In this document: in pieces, positions 47,935 through 58,479 of the stretch
Layout: every line of letters starts with the position of its first letter
Numbering within the stretch: the stretch's first letter is position 1
DNA from: Pleurodeles waltl
Taxonomy: Eukaryota; Chordata; Amphibia; Caudata; Salamandridae
Assembly (NCBI RefSeq): GCF_031143425.1
Contig: NC_090445.1
Span: 1,197,190,691-1,197,254,690 of the forward strand
DNA: 64,000 bases
Direction: 5' to 3'
The notes under the pieces: model-generated
The model's database searches: none
Told to the model about the DNA's origin: nothing
Seen by the model: the letters and a program-made list of their open reading frames with translations, nothing else
Program-made: the position numbers and the translations under genes

Positions 47935-48897
47935 CAGGCGTGGCCCGTCCTTTAGGACAGAGGGGCCACGCCCCCCCAACGTTTGCCCCTCATGCAGAGT
48001 GTCTGTCAGGCTGAACAAAGGTCAGCCTGACAGACACTCTTAATTTTTAGCTCAGGCAGCCAGGAGCAGACATGCACGATATGCGCAGACTCCTGGCTGC
48101 CTGAGCTGAACTTTGCTGGGCTGAGGAGGTCACAGCTCCTATGGGCGTGACCTCCTCGGCTCAGCAAAGGTGCCTCGAGGCCCTCCCCTGGGTGACGAGG
48201 AAAGCGTCACCCATTGACTTCTACCCGGGCGCTTCAGGTTTAAGCCCTGAAGCGCCCAGGGCGAGTGTCAATCAGTGACACTTCGTCACAGAGTGGGGTG
48301 GCGTCAGCAGTCTCACTGACCCCATCCCACTCTGTGACGAGGCTGGGACTGCTGCCTTCCCCCATTGGCCGACCTATGGTCAGCCAATGAGGGAAGGCAG
48401 CAGTTCCAACCCTCCTGGGACCTCAAGGCTGAAGGTAAGTGTGTGTGTGTGTGATGTTTTCAAATGAATGATTGGTGCATGCGTGCATGTTTGAATGTTA
48501 TGAGCGTTGTTAATGGATGTGCGTGTGTGCATGTGTGAAAGAATGAGTGTGTGTGAACTTTTAAAATTAATGTTTGGTGCGTGCATGTTTGAATGTTAGG
48601 AGTGTTGTTTATGGATGTGTGTGTGAAAGAATGAGTGTGTGTGAACTTTAAAAATTAATGTTTGGTGCGTGCGTGCATGTTTGAATGTTATGAGTGTTGT
48701 TAATGGATGTGCGTGTGTGTGTGTGAAAGAATGTGTGTGTGTGAACTTTTAAAATGAATGTTTGGTTCGTGCGTGCATGTTTGAATGTTATGAGTGTTGT
48801 TAATGGGTGTGCGTGCGTGTCTGTGTGTGAAAGAATGAGTGTGTGTGTGTGTGCTTCCTGCTCGCCCCCTCCCTCCTAAAGCTGCCGGCCGCCACTG
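47935..48897. mobile_element. hAT-like non-autonomous element with hairpin chain
   Basis: The element is flanked by a perfect 8-bp duplication, CTGTTTTG, at 47927-47934 and 48898-48905. It begins CAGGCGTGGCCCGTCCTTTA, and on the opposite strand its other end begins CAGTGGCGGCCGGCAGCTTT, which fits hAT-type CAGTGGCGG termini. The first half is a run of hairpins, for example 19-bp perfect arms at 47996-48014 and 48022-48040, and 16-bp perfect arms at 48051-48066 and 48090-48105. The second half is a four-unit minisatellite. No transposase or other long frame is present, so mobilisation would have needed an outside hAT transposase. Confidence 0.85.
48440..48860 (+). repeat. Internal minisatellite of the hAT-like element, four 92-100-bp units
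   Basis: TGTTTGAATGTTA recurs at 48488, 48586, 48678 and 48778. Each unit also has GAGTGTTGTTAATGGATGTG, GTGTGAAAGAATGAGTGTG and GTGAACTTTTAAAATTAATG-like blocks with GT-rich spacers of variable length. It lies wholly inside the element at 47935-48897. Confidence 0.9.
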
Positions 48898-49064
48898 CTG
48901 TTTTGTAATATTGTCGAAAATGTTCACAATCAGGTAGTCTATAGCCCCCCACCCCCTTTCCTTAAGTTAGCTCTAGACATTGGATCATAATCAGGCATTA
49001 AAATGGCAGATGGTGTGTCTAAAACAGTTGACTATGACAAGGGAAACTGAAATTGTTCTACAAA

Positions 49065-49750
49065 GATCTAGAGACCATATGTAGCATGCATTTTTGCTGT
49101 TGCAAACGGCCTTATCAAAATGCATTTTGGTATGTATGAATTCTAATTTGCGATTCTGTAACATGTTACCGAATCACACTTTGGAATTGCGAATACATAC
49201 TGATTCGATATTAGGAAGGGGCATGTCAAGGGCGTCCCTTCCTAATACTGAATCGCAGCAGTATGTAGGAATGTTTTGTGACCCAAATGCTGTTGCAAAA
49301 CATTTGCATTTTACCACCTTCTTCAAGTAGGTGGTAACCCATTCGCAAAAGGAAAGGGGACCCCAGGTAAAAATGTTTAAGAGCAGGCAGTGGTCCCACG
49401 GACCACTGCCTACTCTTAAAAAATGAAAAGAAATCCTTTCAAACATACCCTTTTTTCCTTGAATGAAAACGGGCTGCATTTTAAAAAAAAAAAGCTTTAT
49501 TTAAAAGTTATCGCAGACATGGTGGTCTGCTGAGCCCAGCATTCCCTGTGATTTTAGCGTTTCCTAATGGATCTAAAATTGCAACCTACCTCATGAATAT
49601 TAATGAGGTAGATCGATTTGTGAGCCAATCGGAAACACTAAATGAAACTCCTGGAGTTTCATACATTCAAATAGCGATTACCTAATTGCAATTCGCAGAA
49701 AATCGCAATTAGGAAATCGCTATTCAAAATAATGATACATCTGACCCAAA
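49065..49750. mobile_element. Hairpin-chain MITE, CATATGTAGCATGC / ATGATACATCTGACCC ends
   Basis: Left end near AGACCATATGTAGCATGC and right end near AATGATACATCTGACCCA form a loose inverted repeat. Between them are successive palindromes: a TATTAGGAAGG/CCTTCCTAATA hairpin (about 49209-49245), a GGCAGTGGTCC/GGACCACTGCC hairpin (about 49386-49409), ACCTCATGAATATTAATGAGGT (about 49588), and a hairpin of GCGATTACCTAATTGC-type arms (about 49675-49722). No coding frame. Similar sequence is, from memory, abundant in newts. Target duplication not defined. Confidence 0.55.
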
Positions 49751-50919
49751 TTCTTTTTTATTTTATGAAATAAAATGATGATAAAGATGGTCAAGAAGTA
49801 TAATGAAATTACAAAAATGTGAGTTTAAAACCAATGGATAAGAAACAGAAGCTTTTATGATGTAAGAACAAAGAGTAAGAAAGTGTCAGTTCTCATTAAC
49901 CTTGTGCACAGGATCTAAACGGGGCAATGCTCTTCCTTGTCTCTCACTGCTCACGCTAATGACCACTTATTTGAGGTAAAGAAGACCAGTAGAAGAAGCT
50001 TGGAAAAAAGAATGCGATAAGAAAGAAATAGAGACACAGATTTCCACACTCTGCCTTGCCATTTCTGGGGATAAAGAATGTCTACAGACTGTAGTGGATC
50101 TCTGCAAAATAAAACAAGCATTTGCAATGCTTTGGGTTCCACATTTGCTCGAGTCAGAGCTATTAGCGTTGTAAACTCCTAACTGGACTTTTCTTGCCAC
50201 ATAAATTAAAAATTAAAAGTAATACAGTTGCACATAAGCGAGTGGATTCAAAGCACCACGCCATGAGCATGAAGGAGACACACAAAAGTAAAAAGAAGTT
50301 CGCTCGCAGTAAAACGTATCGGCAAAAGTGCAATTAGCCATGTAACAGGGTCGATGTCCAAGGCGGTAACCAAACCTCCCCAAGGAGGGACAAACGTAAA
50401 ACATTTACCAATAACAACAAAGTATTTTTGAAGGGCAAGCCCATGAAGGAGAGATAGTGATGGGCATGCGGTGGGCACGTTTAAAAGCCCAAATAGATAA
50501 CAGCACTTTGGAAAAGCAGAGCTTGCGCACTGCTATGCTCCACCCAAAAAATATCTTAAGAAGCTTCTCAATCACTTTACTAAGCTGAACTAAAATTGTG
50601 ACTGGATATACCTTAGCAGTATCTGTGTATAATTACCTCTGTACTTCAACAGGAAAACCTGAATTCCTGAAAACTAAACACATATGTATGTCAATATCTC
50701 GAAAACATATGGACTAGAACCTCTGCTTATGTTTTTAATAACTACCTTAAGCTTCATCACTATGCGCTCCTTTGTGGAAGAAGCTAGTTTTCTACTTGAC
50801 TTCTAAAGAACGGCAAAATAATAAATAGATTCATATCCTTTTCTTCCCTACTCTTAGCAATAAATGTATATTCACAGAATGGAAATCTTATACCATGTAC
50901 AAAACATTTATAAATATAT

Positions 50920-50928
<9 letters not shown>
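49751..50928. other. Non-coding sequence
   Basis: No gene or bounded repeat recognised. Confidence 0.35.

Positions 50929-51004
<76 letters not shown>
50929..51004. repeat. (TA)38 microsatellite
   Basis: Uninterrupted TA dinucleotides over 76 bp, preceded by TATGTGTG and followed by CACAAG. Frames across it encode only Tyr-Ile repeats and are not genes. Confidence 0.97.
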
Positions 51005-51008
<4 letters not shown>

Positions 51009-52072
51009 AGTGCAGTTCTTCTGTTAAGAATACTGCCTGATCCTTCACAGACACTTTTAGTAGAACACATAACCCCAGTATTACGATATTTGTAGCTCGA
51101 TCTTAAGAGTCTCAACAATGGAACAATACGTTAGGAAGTAATAGTTCTTGGCAACTGAAATCAGCGATTCATGTAGCATGGTCTTGCCTGGTGCAACATT
51201 GTAGCATGATTGCCCAGCTAGCAAAAGGTGCCATGAACCACCAAGATGAAGAGCTAAGGGGCTCATTTCTCTTGACTTGTCAGTTTGTGGCCTGTTGTAA
51301 ATCATAGTTCACTATCAGCGCACTGTCATGTAGCGTATCCTCCATGCATGTGCAGCCTGAGTTCAGACAGCGCAAGCACCCCGAGATTCCAGCCACCATT
51401 TCTTATGGTGACGGGCACTCGGTGCAAGTGGTTTTCAAAGCATGGCTTCTATGCACATAGACCACACTAAGTGATAAGCGGTAACTCACCAGAAAATAGT
51501 GAAAACAATGATAAGGAGGTAACTGCATACAGGTAATGTTGGAAAACATAGAAATTGTGATCGCTGGCACGTTTGATAATGCTTATAGAACCCACACAGC
51601 TAACTCTCGCTTACACAAGAAAATGTCTTGCCCTTGCACAAGGCCTCTCAGTATCTAATTCTCGGTGAGCAATTGATTTTATTCTGTGTTTTCTGTATGT
51701 TTACTTGTAATCATAATCTGTTGCCCAAAACACTTGCCCTTTTGCTTTTTTACCTTTAATGGAGGGCTTATCACACAGCTTTGTATAACAGGAAATCTTT
51801 TTAGCTGTTTTAATTGTTGGAATTATACTGGACATCTGTTGTTAGATCTCTACTTCCCTAGTTATTATATAAATTAATGTTAAATGCCATCTGTTGGAAA
51901 TAAGTCGACTGTTTAGTGGTGATCATGGGGAGAAGGAAAAATAGCTAAATGCACCTAAAACAGCCCCAGATATTTTTATCTTACGAACAATTGATTATCT
52001 TATCGAGGCAGTGGAGCAAATTGTATGCCCAAACAACTGCAAGACAGTAAAATCTACTAAAAAGAATCTGAA
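51005..52072. other. Non-coding sequence
   Basis: Nothing recognised up to the sharp start of the L1-like element. Confidence 0.4.
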
Positions 52073-52199
52073 GGGGGCGTGGTTAAGATGGATACCGTGT
52101 AGGAGCTCTATATCAGAGCTTTGCCACCGGCCGTAGATTGGGACCAGATCAAGCACCCGACAAAGCCATCTAATGGTGCGGCGGTGCCCCATGTGACCC

Positions 52200-52800
52200 C
52201 CGGAACACCTGGGTTCAGTCGCGGGCTGGGAGTTGCGGTGGCAGCAGCGCGCTCCGGGGTGCAGTGGCTCCACTGCGCAGATGGAGAAGAAGGCCGTGTG
52301 GCAGGTCGTGGCCGTGGTCATGGCCGCACTGAGCCAGTGCTCAGGGAAGAGAGACGCCTGGCAAGAATAGCAACGGAGGGGGCGAAGTGGGGAGCCCGCC
52401 CTCCCACCGCCGAGCCACTGAACGCGGCCGTCTGGCATTGCTGTGCTCCTGCCACTCTACACCCAGCAGACAGGTACTGACAGAACACGGGTCTAAAGCC
52501 TGCCATAGCAGCTACCAGCCCTGGCCCTGAACCCTGCCCTAGCAGTTACCAGCCCTGGCCATGTGCATACCGCGGCCACGTTGAACAGGTGCCAGAGGAT
52601 GGACGATGGCTGTAGCCGCGGGGGGTGGCGGGAAAAGTAACAGAAGGCAGAGAGACACCTGGTGAGGAAGCAACGGAGGGGGCGAAGTTGTGAGACCCCC
52701 CCCCCCCTGCCGAGACACCACTGTGGGCTGCTGGCCGACACCTACTGCGTTCCAGATATCTCTCACTCAGCAGACGAGTGTTGAAAACCCACGTGCCTGG
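52200..52800 (+). repeat. Two 300-bp repeats in the L1-like leader
   Basis: AGAGACGCCTGG...CAACGGAGGGGGCGAAGT at 52351-52388 recurs as AGAGACACCTGG...CAACGGAGGGGGCGAAGT at 52651-52688, exactly 300 bp later. The matching continues through CCGCCGAG/CTGCCGAG, and CAGCAGACAG/CAGCAGACGAG ends. A smaller ~31-bp duplication (GCAGCTACCAGCCCTGGCC / GCAGTTACCAGCCCTGGCC) lies at 52507-52560. This resembles the monomeric 5' leaders of mouse L1; promoter function here is inference. Confidence 0.7.
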
Positions 52801-53242
52801 AATGGCACACTAGGAACTAACGGCTCTGGTCAAGAGAGGGCTGGTGCCGATGGTGCTGGAGTCCTGGGAGAGCCGAGCGACGTGAAAAAGACCCCAGAGC
52901 GGGTCTGGCGATACTGCGTCTCTCGCTGTAACAGCATTGACCTGTCTGAGGGGTGAGAAGTCAGCTATAGCCGCAGCAGACATCCCACGCACCCGGGACC
53001 TGCTAACTGACACATTGCATGCTTAGTACTGGGGTGGTATGTCCTGTCCTAGATGCTGCACCTGACCTGCGCAGGCATTGGAGACAGCAGACTTGCGTTT
53101 GATGGCTGGCTAACTGAGGCCACAGTGGGGAAGCTGAAACCCGGAGAGGGCTAATAACAACCTGAGAGCGCCTTACTACATAGAGACCGCCCAGATTTGG
53201 TGTGTGACTGCCTCAACGTCGTTGCTCCCTTGGTCAATCATG

Positions 53243-54220
53243 ATGGCTTTTCATAGACATAACAAAAAGGAGAGCTCCCTCAAGGACCTCTTTATTTAAG
53301 ACTCCTGCCAAGAAAACAAGCCCCCCGGGTGTCTCTGCGGCCAGCGGGGGAGAGGCTGTCAATGTGGGGCCACCAGAGGGTGGTGAGGTGCCGATAACGA
53401 GAGCATTTATGGAGCAGCTTTTCAGGGCTCTTCGTGAAGAATTTGCCACACTGAAACAGGAAATAGCAGCAGACATTGAGGACCTCAAGACAGATGTTGC
53501 TGACCTGGGGCAACGCATAGACACACTGGAGCAGATGCACAATGCACGCGAGTAGGAACTGGACTGCCACAGGAGAGAGCTCCTCATCCTACAAGACAAG
53601 AACCAAGAACTGCAGTATCAACTAGAAGACTTAAAGAACAGATCGTGTTGCTCCAACATTCGCATAAGAGGAGTGCCAGCACAGACGGTGACAGGGAATC
53701 TGGAAGACTTTGTGGTCCGCCTCTTCTGCCATGTGGCACCGGCTCTTTAAGAACAGAACATTATGCTTGACTGAACACACAGAACTGGCCACCCTAACCA
53801 CTCCCCAGGTCAGACCCAGGACATACTTACCTGTTTGCACTACTATAAAGAAAGAGAGGACGTCCGTGACCAGACCACAGTTGAGTTTGAGGGCCACCGG
53901 ATAGGCCTGTTTCAGACTCTGCAGTGATGCAGAGCCCCTGACCTGTGACAGACTTCCTCAGAGAGAGAGGAATTTGATATAAATGGGCCCACCCCTTTCG
54001 TCTTCAATTCGTCTGGCAGAATGAAATGCACAACATCCGCATGCTGGAAGACACTCAAGGTTTGTCCAGTATGCCATCACATTTGGGAGATCACTCTCAT
54101 CAGCCACCGTCACAGGCACAGCTGCCACTGGCTGAAAGGGGGCTTCAAAAAGCCCCCACCGAAGAAACAAATCAAATAAACCCACAACGATCCAGAGGCA
54201 GAAGGAGTGGGTGCACTGTT
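53243..54220 (+). pseudogene. L1 ORF1-like relic
   Basis: An ATG at 53243 opens MAFHRHNKKESSLKDLFI, with a stop soon after. The same frame context resumes at 53364 with FMEQLFRALREEFATLKQEI and AADIEDLKTDVADLGQRIDT, a strong coiled coil. After a stop at about 53553 it continues ELLILQDKNQELQYQLEDLK (about 53579-53638), and CSNIRIRGVP marks the start of the RNA-recognition domain. The rest of that domain is scattered across frames to about 54220. The family role is binding L1 RNA in the retrotransposition particle; this copy cannot make a whole protein. Confidence 0.65.
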
Positions 54221-54649
54221 TAAAAGGCTGCAGAGCTGTGACAGCGTATCAGAGGCAGACTCCGACCAACAGTGGTCCTCTGCAGGGCCACAATGGACTC
54301 CCCTCTCGCCTAAATAGAAGATGACTGATGAGTCGGTCTGGACGGGCTGGCCGTGAGCTGGTGGATGTAAAGGGGCAATAGACGGAGACACCCGGATGGC
54401 GGAGCTCTGATCCACTTGAGCGGCGGACGACTGCACAACAAACCGATAAACCGTTTTGAACCCCCTGATTTGCCTGTTTCTGTTCCCATGCGGGGAACTC
54501 TGTTAATCGTTTATTTCATGTTTACAATTGTTTTTTCTACTCTACTCCCCCGGCACTAACCCTGATAGGGCTGCATCTCCCTTCATCGTCACCTATGGGT
54601 CCACCCAATGGGGCTCTCCAGCAATGGGCAGGCCAAATGATACATAGCT

Positions 54650-57600
54650 TAGCGCACTTCAAATGTCTCCTCAATGGTAATCATACTTAATCTTAATGTC
54701 CGGCGACGTAATGCCCCGGTGAAGAGACAGGCCCTCCTCTCCCTGCTCTGAAAAACGAAGAGTGACATGTGTATTACAGAAACCTCACTTGCTATGGTCA
54801 GACTGGAAAAGACTGAAGTCCCACTGGTTTGATCGTCAATATCACTCGTTGGGCCCTGGATGGTGGGTGGGGGTGGCAATCATACCGGCCACAAACTTCC
54901 TAGGGAGGGTGATCTGCATGCAGACAGAGATACCTGGGAGGCTTCTCTCCCTACACATTGACATACAAGGGCGTAAGATGATAATAGCCAATATTTATGG
55001 CTTGAATGAACACCAGGAATGCTTCCTTAAAGAATCACTGGGGAAGATTCTCACAACACCAGATGCGGATATAATAGTGGGCGGGGACTTTAATATAGTT
55101 CCGGACCCCCAATTAAATAGATCTATCCAGAGGTATGGACAGACAGGGGCCTTCTCAAGGGTTTTCCAGCAGTGGCTTGAAGGGTTGGGCCTAGCTTACG
55201 TTTGGCGCCTGCAACATCCAACAGACAGAACCTACTCCTGCTTCTCGGCAGCTCACCAACCTAAGCACGCCTATACCTTTTCCTTACCACGCCAAACATT
55301 ACCTGCATAGTATCTCGCTATGAGATTGGGGTGGCATCTATCTTGGGCCATTCCCCTCTCACCTTATCTCTCACCCTCTCTTCCTACATGCAAAACAGGC
55401 AACACTGGTGTCTTAACACAAAACTTCTTGCATATGAGAATATCCTAACGGACATTAGGGATACAATAGGTCACTTTCTCACTGAGGCCAATGTATAGCA
55501 ATAGCAGCAGAACTAAGCGTAACCCAATGTAACAAACGTCAACAACTAGAAGACACCATACGGGCTCTGAAGGCGGGACAAAGACATACGGGGACAGTAG
55601 CAGTTAGAAGGCAACTCACCACACACCGGAAACAATTGCGGGCCTTAGACATGGACAAGGCTGAGTATGCCGTACTCCGGACAAAGCAAAAGTTTTACGT
55701 GGGAGGAGATAAAGCTGGCTGTCTTCTTGCCAACCACCTTTGCTCGCAGGCCGTGGGACGTTGGGTGGCGGACCTGAAGCTGCCTGATGGCAGATTGACA
55801 TGCCAGGAGGAGCTGATCCTTCAACAGTTTGAGCGGTTTTAGACAGATCTGTATTCTGCGGGCGTGCTTGACTCTGAAGGCATGGAGACCTATCTGGACG
55901 CCACTCCCCTGCCTCGGATCCACCCAGTGGCTAGTGCTACCATAGAGAGGGATGTTATGCCCACGGAAGTCCTTACAACCCTTCACAGTCTCCACACAGG
56001 GAAAGCACCAGGTGCTGACTGTTCCGGGGTGGAGTTCTACAAGACTTTCGGAGCCCAACTAGCCCCCATGCTGGCTCAGTTGTATTACACTTGGGTAAAT
56101 CCCGCTCGCTCATCCTATGGGGCAACTAGGTATGGTGACAGTTATTCCCAAACCAGGAAAAGACCAGCAGTTGCGTTCCTTCTACCGACCCATAACATTA
56201 TTGAACGTGGACGCTAAGATCTTCTCAGGCATCTTAGCCCATAGGCGAAACCCTCTTATGCAGGATTTAGTGGATCCAGACCAAACCAGATTTATTCCTG
56301 AGAGGTCCTGCAGGGATAACAGTAAGAGACTCTGGGGGTTATTCTAACTTTGGAGGAGTGTTAATCCGTCCCAAAAGTGACGGTAAAGTGACGGATATAC
56401 CACCAGCCGTATTACGAGTTCCATAGGATATAATGGACTCGTAATACGGCTGGTGGTAAATCCGTCACTTTTCCATCACTTTTGGGACGGATTAACACCT
56501 CCTCCAAAGTTAGAATAACCCCCTCTGTCACCTACTGGATAAGGTTCACCGTTCTAAAATTCCAGCCCTACTCCTTTCTATTGATGCGGAGAAAGCCTTT
56601 GACTGTGTGCACTGGCAGTACCTCCACATGGTACTGAGGCATCTCGGACTGGGTCCAAGGTTTCGCACGTGGATCTGCTGCAATTATGATAAGCCTAGAG
56701 CTATGGTTGCGGTGAATGGGGCACTGTCACAGCAATTTACATTCTCTAGGAGCACCCGAAAGGGAAACCCTCTTTCGCCCCCTACTATTTGCCTTATATA
56801 TGGAGCCCTTTGCTGAGCATATACAGTGGCATCCAGACATATGTGGAATACCGATGGGTGGCAGATCTCATAAAGTGGCTCTTTACGCAGACGTTGTGCC
56901 ACTCCACCTGTCTCATCCTCAAACCTCCCTCCCAATGGTAATGGCAGAGCTGACAGCTTTTAGTGAGGTATCTGGCTTCAAAACTAATCTCAATAAATCG
57001 TCCATTTTGAACCTTACTACACCGGAACCTGAAAGGGACTCCTTGGAGGCAACTCTTCCTTTTTCATGGGCCATGCAGGGGATTACATACCTGGACCTGC
57101 AGATATTACCCACGCTGGAGGCCACAGTAGAACACAACTATAACACAATCCTACGTACCGCACGCTCAGATTTGATGGGGTGGAAAGCACATGGTCTCTT
57201 CTGGCTTGGCCGCTTAGCTGCAGCTAAGATGACACTCCTGCATAAGGTACTCTACATTTTGCAGACTTTGCCTTTGCAACCACCCCCTAACTTACTAGAC
57301 AAACTACAAATGCTCATCTGGGAATACAGCTGGGATGGCAAGTAGGCTAGAATGATGAAGGCTCAGACCTACTTGCCACAGACCGAGGGAGGGTTGGGTG
57401 TCACACACTTACTCAGCTACTATCAAGCAGCTCAGTTACGTTGTATGATTGAATGGGCTCGACCCCACACGGAGAGGTATTGGTGCTTCATCGACCAAGC
57501 TATGGCTGGTGTACATATCTGGAAAATACCATGGCTGCCAAAGAAACACCGACCACCAGGGGTTTACATCTCCCCTATCTTGTGTGCTCAACTGAGAGCA

Positions 57601-58220
57601 TCGGACAAGGTACAGGTTAGGAAAGGGTTTTCCACACTGATTTCCCAACAGATGCCGCTCATTGGAACCCCAGACATTTACAGTCTTTGATGAGGAAGGG
57701 GTTATGAACTTTAACCGTCTCCAAGAAGGCTGTGGTCTCCCAGCCTCAACTTACTGGCAATACCTGGCAGTCCACCACTGGGTAACCTCCCCCTGCGGTC
57801 CGCCCGCATGCGAGCAGACCCTTCACGTGATTTGAAAGACGATTGCTAACCTGTGAGATGGATAAGCGACTCCTGTCCGATATTTATGCATTTTGACTCA
57901 TACCACTTGTACTGTCTAAAACATCAGCAAGTCATAAATGGGAGTTGGAAAACGAACGCACATTCACAGATAAGGAATGGCGAGATGTCCTGCACTGGGC
58001 ACGAGTTGCCGTGTGCGCCACGAACACCAAAGAAATGTTTTTAAAAATAGCCCACTACATGTACTATACTCCTGCGAGGATTGCCAAGTGGAGGGTAACT
58101 GACGACGGTAAGTGTTGGCATCAATGCGGGCAGGAAGGCACACTTATGCACATTTTGTGGCACTGCCCGAAAATTGCCTCCTTCTGGCAAACCATCCTCC
58201 AGGAGGTAGATGAAATATGA
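54650..58220 (+). pseudogene. L1 ORF2-like endonuclease/reverse transcriptase relic
   Basis: The endonuclease (about 54760-55310) keeps IIVGGDFNIVPDPQLNRS (about 55071-55124), but the QETHL motif reads QKPHL (54777-54791), losing the catalytic Glu. Reverse transcriptase blocks are LHTGKAPGADCSGVEFYK (about 55990-56043), VIPKPGKDQQLRSFYRPITL (56142-56201), LSIDAEKAFDCVHW (56576-56617) and LLFALYMEPF (56785-56814). Motif C reads LYADVVP (56881-56901), with the second Asp replaced by Val. The C-terminus includes CWHQCGQEGTLMHILWHCPK (58111-58170), the CCHC-like segment. Frame breaks occur near 55310, 55842, 56217 and 57690. A MITE splits the region between the fingers and motif A. Confidence 0.75.
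56334..56523. mobile_element. 190-bp palindromic Harbinger-like MITE inside ORF2
   Basis: The whole element is a near-perfect inverted repeat: GGGGGTTATTCTAACTTTGG at the left and its complement at the right, with a short centre near 56430 (CCATAGGATATAATGG). Arms are about 85-90 bp. It is flanked by TCT on both sides (56331-56333 and 56524-56526), a 3-bp duplication as in PIF/Harbinger insertions, though these usually prefer TWA. Removing the element and one TCT (193 bp) rejoins the L1-like reading frame from NSKRL to HLLDKVHRSK, which confirms the insertion boundaries. Confidence 0.9.
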
Positions 58221-58479
58221 CACTAACATACCACGGTTTCCTAGCAAAGTGTTAGTGGAACTTCCCAACTCTCAAACATACCCACTTTGCACACCTCAGA
58301 TTGAGAGTAGGGGGTCAGACAGTGACACTTACCACCCTTTAAGGGGATTGACAGTACCACCAGGAATATTGTTGAATTGACATCACAGTATACAAGATGC
58401 ACCATCATGATGGGTACCTTGAAATTGCACAGAAGTTTTGACTGAGCTATTTAAATCTAGCCCACTCTGCAAGAGCCCC

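Larger units (their letters stand above)
52073..58225 (+). mobile_element. L1-like LINE with intact 5' end, 3' end missing
   Basis: Starts with GGGGGCGTGGTTAAGATGG at 52073, a typical 5' edge for L1-like elements. The GC-rich leader (to about 53240) contains a repeated 300-bp block. ORF1 relic (53243-54220) and ORF2 relic (54650-58220) follow in order. A 190-bp palindromic MITE sits in the reverse transcriptase. The ORF2 C-terminus with its CCHC-like segment is present, but no 3' untranslated region or A tail follows; other LINE sequence takes over after about 58225. Confidence 0.75.

Noticed and set aside
48380..48927. His/Thr-rich frames on the minus strand
   Set aside because: Translation of the GT-rich minisatellite in the hAT-like element.
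50888..51118. Frames with Tyr-Ile repeats
   Set aside because: Pure translation of the (TA)38 microsatellite.
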